This document shows, piece after piece, positions 62,818-64,000 of a DNA stretch of 64,000 nt. The translations under genes and the position numbers were made by a program. Within the stretch, counting starts at the first letter, position 1, and each line of letters opens with the position of its first letter. This stretch comes from Chloroflexota bacterium (GTDB lineage Bacteria > Chloroflexota > UBA6077 > FW602-bin22). Where the stretch lies: the NCBI GenBank assembly GCA_004297775.1, contig SCUE01000033.1:29085-93084 (forward strand). The letters are read 5' to 3'. The notes beneath the pieces were generated by a model, which saw only the letters and a program-made list of their open reading frames with translations, was not told the origin of the DNA and did no database searches.

Positions 62818-63453
62818 CTACGCCATCTGGCGAACGAGCGACACGACCTTGCCCTGGATACGAAGGTGGTCGGGTCGCACGTAGATCGGCGCCATGTCCG
62901 GGTTCCTCGGCTGCAATCGAATGCGGTTTGCCTCGCGATAGAACCGCTTGAGCGTCGCGGCACCTTCCGGTTGATCCCCATCGGTGATGAGAGCAACGAC
63001 GATGTCGCCGTTGGTCGCGGTCTCACGCGGTTCGATGATGACGAGGTCGCCATCGTCGATCAGATCCTCGATCATCGACAATCCCTTGACGCGCAGTGCG
63101 TACGCGCCGGCCGGCACGAGCGAGGCCGACAGCTCGATCGTGTCGTGATGGCCGATGGTGGCTTCGATCGGTGCGCCGGCCGCAATCTGTCCGATGATTG
63201 GCACCGACACGCCGGTTGTCGGCCGCCCCTCATCGCCGAGGACTTCGATACCGCGCGAGACCTCGCGGTCGCGGCGAATGATCCCGGCCTTCTCGAGGAT
63301 GTTGAGATTGTAGTCGACGACCGACGTCGAAGAAATGCCGGCCGCTCGGCCGATCTCGCGGACCGTTGGCGGATAGCCGCGCTGACCACGGAAAGAGCCG
63401 ATGAAATCAAGCATGCGTTCCTGGCGCGGAGAGAGGCGCGACATTGTGCCCAT
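62818..63453 (-). CDS. lexA: LexA repressor, SOS response
   Basis: A 211-residue repressor. The winged-helix domain (about 5-70, PPTVREIGRAAGISSTSVV) binds the SOS box. The cleavage site is Ala92-Gly93 (AAGAPI). The protease dyad is Ser126 (VKGLSMIEDL) and Lys169 (TLKRFYRE). RecA-stimulated self-cleavage opens the SOS genes. ATG 63453 has GGAG 9-10 bp upstream; a second ATG at 63444 is possible. The promoter contains two LexA-type boxes, so the gene is autoregulated. It is convergent with holA. Confidence 0.96.
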   Translation of the reverse strand: MGTMSRLSPRQERMLDFIGSFRGQRGYPPTVREIGRAAGISSTSVVDYNLNILEKAGIIRRDREVSRGIEVLGDEGRPTTGVSVPIIGQIAAGAPIEATIGHHDTIELSASLVPAGAYALRVKGLSMIEDLIDDGDLVIIEPRETATNGDIVVALITDGDQPEGAATLKRFYREANRIRLQPRNPDMAPIYVRPDHLRIQGKVVSLVRQMA

Positions 63454-63466
63454 TGGGCGGTACTCC

Positions 63467-63510
63467 AAATAAAAGAACTGGTGTTCGGATCCTAATCCGA
63501 ACACCAGTTC
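63467..63510 (-). terminator. Intrinsic terminator of rpsT, overlapping the lexA operator
   Basis: Read along the minus strand, a 16-bp perfect stem (63475-63490 with 63495-63510, 4-nt loop TAGG) is followed by TTTTATTT. This is a textbook intrinsic terminator 26 bp after the rpsT stop. The same bases contain the two LexA boxes and the -10 of lexA. Confidence 0.8.
63474..63487. promoter_or_regulatory. LexA (SOS) box 2
   Basis: AGAACTGGTGTTCG matches GAAC-N4-GTTC with one outer mismatch. It covers the predicted start of transcription of lexA and is the reverse complement of box 1 over the core. Confidence 0.7.
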
Positions 63511-63517
63511 GCGTCAA
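63489..63517 (-). promoter_or_regulatory. lexA promoter
   Basis: TTGACG (63512-63517), a 17-bp spacer and TAGGAT (63489-63494) on the minus strand. Transcription would start near 63482, leaving a leader of about 29 nt. The -10 lies in the loop between the two arms of the inverted repeat, and one LexA-type box fills the spacer between -35 and -10. Confidence 0.75.
63498..63511. promoter_or_regulatory. LexA (SOS) box 1
   Basis: CGAACACCAGTTCG fits the Gram-positive/Bacillus-type LexA consensus CGAAC-N4-GTTCG on both strands. It fills the spacer of the lexA promoter, which would block RNA polymerase directly. Confidence 0.75.
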
Positions 63518-63535
63518 CCGGCACGCCGATGGGGT

Positions 63536-63811
63536 TTAGGTCGCCGATGCCGCCACGTGGAATCGCTTCATCAAGCGGGACTTGCGGCGCGCCGCGTTGT
63601 TCGGGTGGATTACGCCCTTGCTGACCGCGCGATCGAGTTTGCTGATCGCCTCACGAACTGCCGTGGCCGTAGTCTCGCCGGTCGCCGTCTCTTCGATCGC
63701 GGCCTGGGCACGACGAACGAACGTACGAACGCCGCTACGGATCGGTCGATTCCGCAATCGCCGCGTCTCGGCCACGCGGATCATCTTCTTGGCTTGTTTG
63801 GTGTTGGCCAA
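63536..63811 (-). CDS. rpsT: 30S ribosomal protein S20
   Basis: A 91-residue basic protein of the small subunit. MANTKQAKKMIRVAETRRLRN at the N-terminus and AISKLDRAVSKGVIHPNNAA followed by RRKSRLMKRF are typical of S20. It starts with TTG 63811, preceded by AGGAG 8 bp upstream; the Escherichia coli rpsT also uses UUG, and there it takes part in autoregulation. A terminator follows the stop. Confidence 0.96.
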   Translation of the reverse strand: MANTKQAKKMIRVAETRRLRNRPIRSGVRTFVRRAQAAIEETATGETTATAVREAISKLDRAVSKGVIHPNNAARRKSRLMKRFHVAASAT

Positions 63812-63838
63812 CGCCTGTCTCCTGGCTAAGTGACGACA

Positions 63839-63868
63839 ATAGTAGGCGAGGCGCCGGGTGGTTGTCCA
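63839..63868 (-). promoter_or_regulatory. rpsT promoter
   Basis: TGGACA (63863-63868, five of six to consensus), an 18-bp spacer and TACTAT (63839-63844) on the minus strand. The predicted start of transcription is about 20 nt before the TTG start codon. Confidence 0.65.
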
Positions 63869-63942
63869 AAGCGGGCGATCAACCGGGTCGTGTCCCTGGA
63901 CGTGTGTAGAAGCGGGTGCGCGGTCCGCGCGGCCATCGGCGC

Positions 63943-64000
63943 TCAGCCGACGGCGGGCAGTGGCAAGGGTATCACCTCCTCTGTGGGCTCGTAGAGCTTG
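63943..64000 (-). CDS. Possible 3' end of an unidentified gene
   Basis: On the minus strand, entering from the window edge, an open frame codes KLYEPTEEVIPLPLPAVG and then a TGA stop at 63943-63945. It could be the C-terminus of an upstream gene, but eighteen residues are too few to identify. No stop interrupts it within the window, and the true frame cannot be confirmed. Confidence 0.3.
   Translation of the reverse strand, partial: KLYEPTEEVIPLPLPAVG

Overview
This is a GC-rich, gene-dense bacterial chromosome segment that I place, by inference, in Chloroflexota (Thermomicrobia/Limnocylindria-like). The grounds are the gene families, the heavy use of GTG and TTG starts, and the many 4-bp stop/start overlaps. 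I could not test this by alignment. About 55 protein genes, one tRNA and several regulatory sites are supported. No CRISPR array, transposase or rRNA is visible.

Layout. (1) 6-3929: a large FtsX-type permease, then a ParA ATPase coupled to a small ribbon-helix-helix-like protein. A TTGCCC-17-TATAAT promoter and an 8-bp-arm palindrome precede parA. (2) 3980-12306: mnmA converges, with an 18-bp overlap, on a minus-strand operon asnS-gatC-gatA-nucleotidyltransferase-Lrp-aminotransferase-gatB, in which most junctions are ATGA or GTGA overlaps. (3) 12366-15524: comF, two DUF881 proteins and a DUF1461 membrane protein. (4) 15633-38924: mazG followed by a large surface-polysaccharide locus. It holds GT2 and GT4 glycosyltransferases, two GT39-like membrane glycosyltransferases, a YfhO-type protein, an O-antigen-ligase-like protein, a glycosidase-fold protein, a polyprenyl glycosylphosphotransferase and several secreted or anchored proteins of unknown role. 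(5) 38921-43566: pth, mfd, apt. (6) 43662-43736: tRNA-Gln(CTG), followed by a 345-bp non-coding stretch with a 12-bp GAAA-capped hairpin.

(7) 44082-57346: a metabolic block that looks accessory. A glycyl radical enzyme and its activase face a minus-strand block encoding an MFS exporter, a PEP-utilising-type phosphohistidine protein without an ATP-grasp domain, and a complete dipeptide-type ABC importer (Tat lipoprotein, two permeases, two ATPases). The catalytic Cys-Trp-Glu of the glycyl radical enzyme rules out pyruvate formate-lyase. The natural reading is import and anaerobic breakdown of an unknown small molecule. (8) 57468-60000: a sulfur-carrier cysteine cassette: cysteine synthase, a MoaD/ThiS-JAMM fusion and a MoeB/ThiF E1. 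(9) 60024-64000: a MidA-type methyltransferase, a DUF624-like membrane protein, holA, lexA and rpsT. The rpsT-lexA gap packs a terminator, the lexA promoter and two GAAC-N4-GTTC LexA-type boxes into about 50 bp.

The most interesting items are the glycyl radical enzyme island, the self-contained MoaD-JAMM fusion beside its E1 and cysteine synthase, the palindrome-controlled parA/RHH pair, and the overlapping rpsT terminator and lexA SOS operator. Several genes have a -10 hexamer so close to the start codon that leaderless mRNAs are likely.
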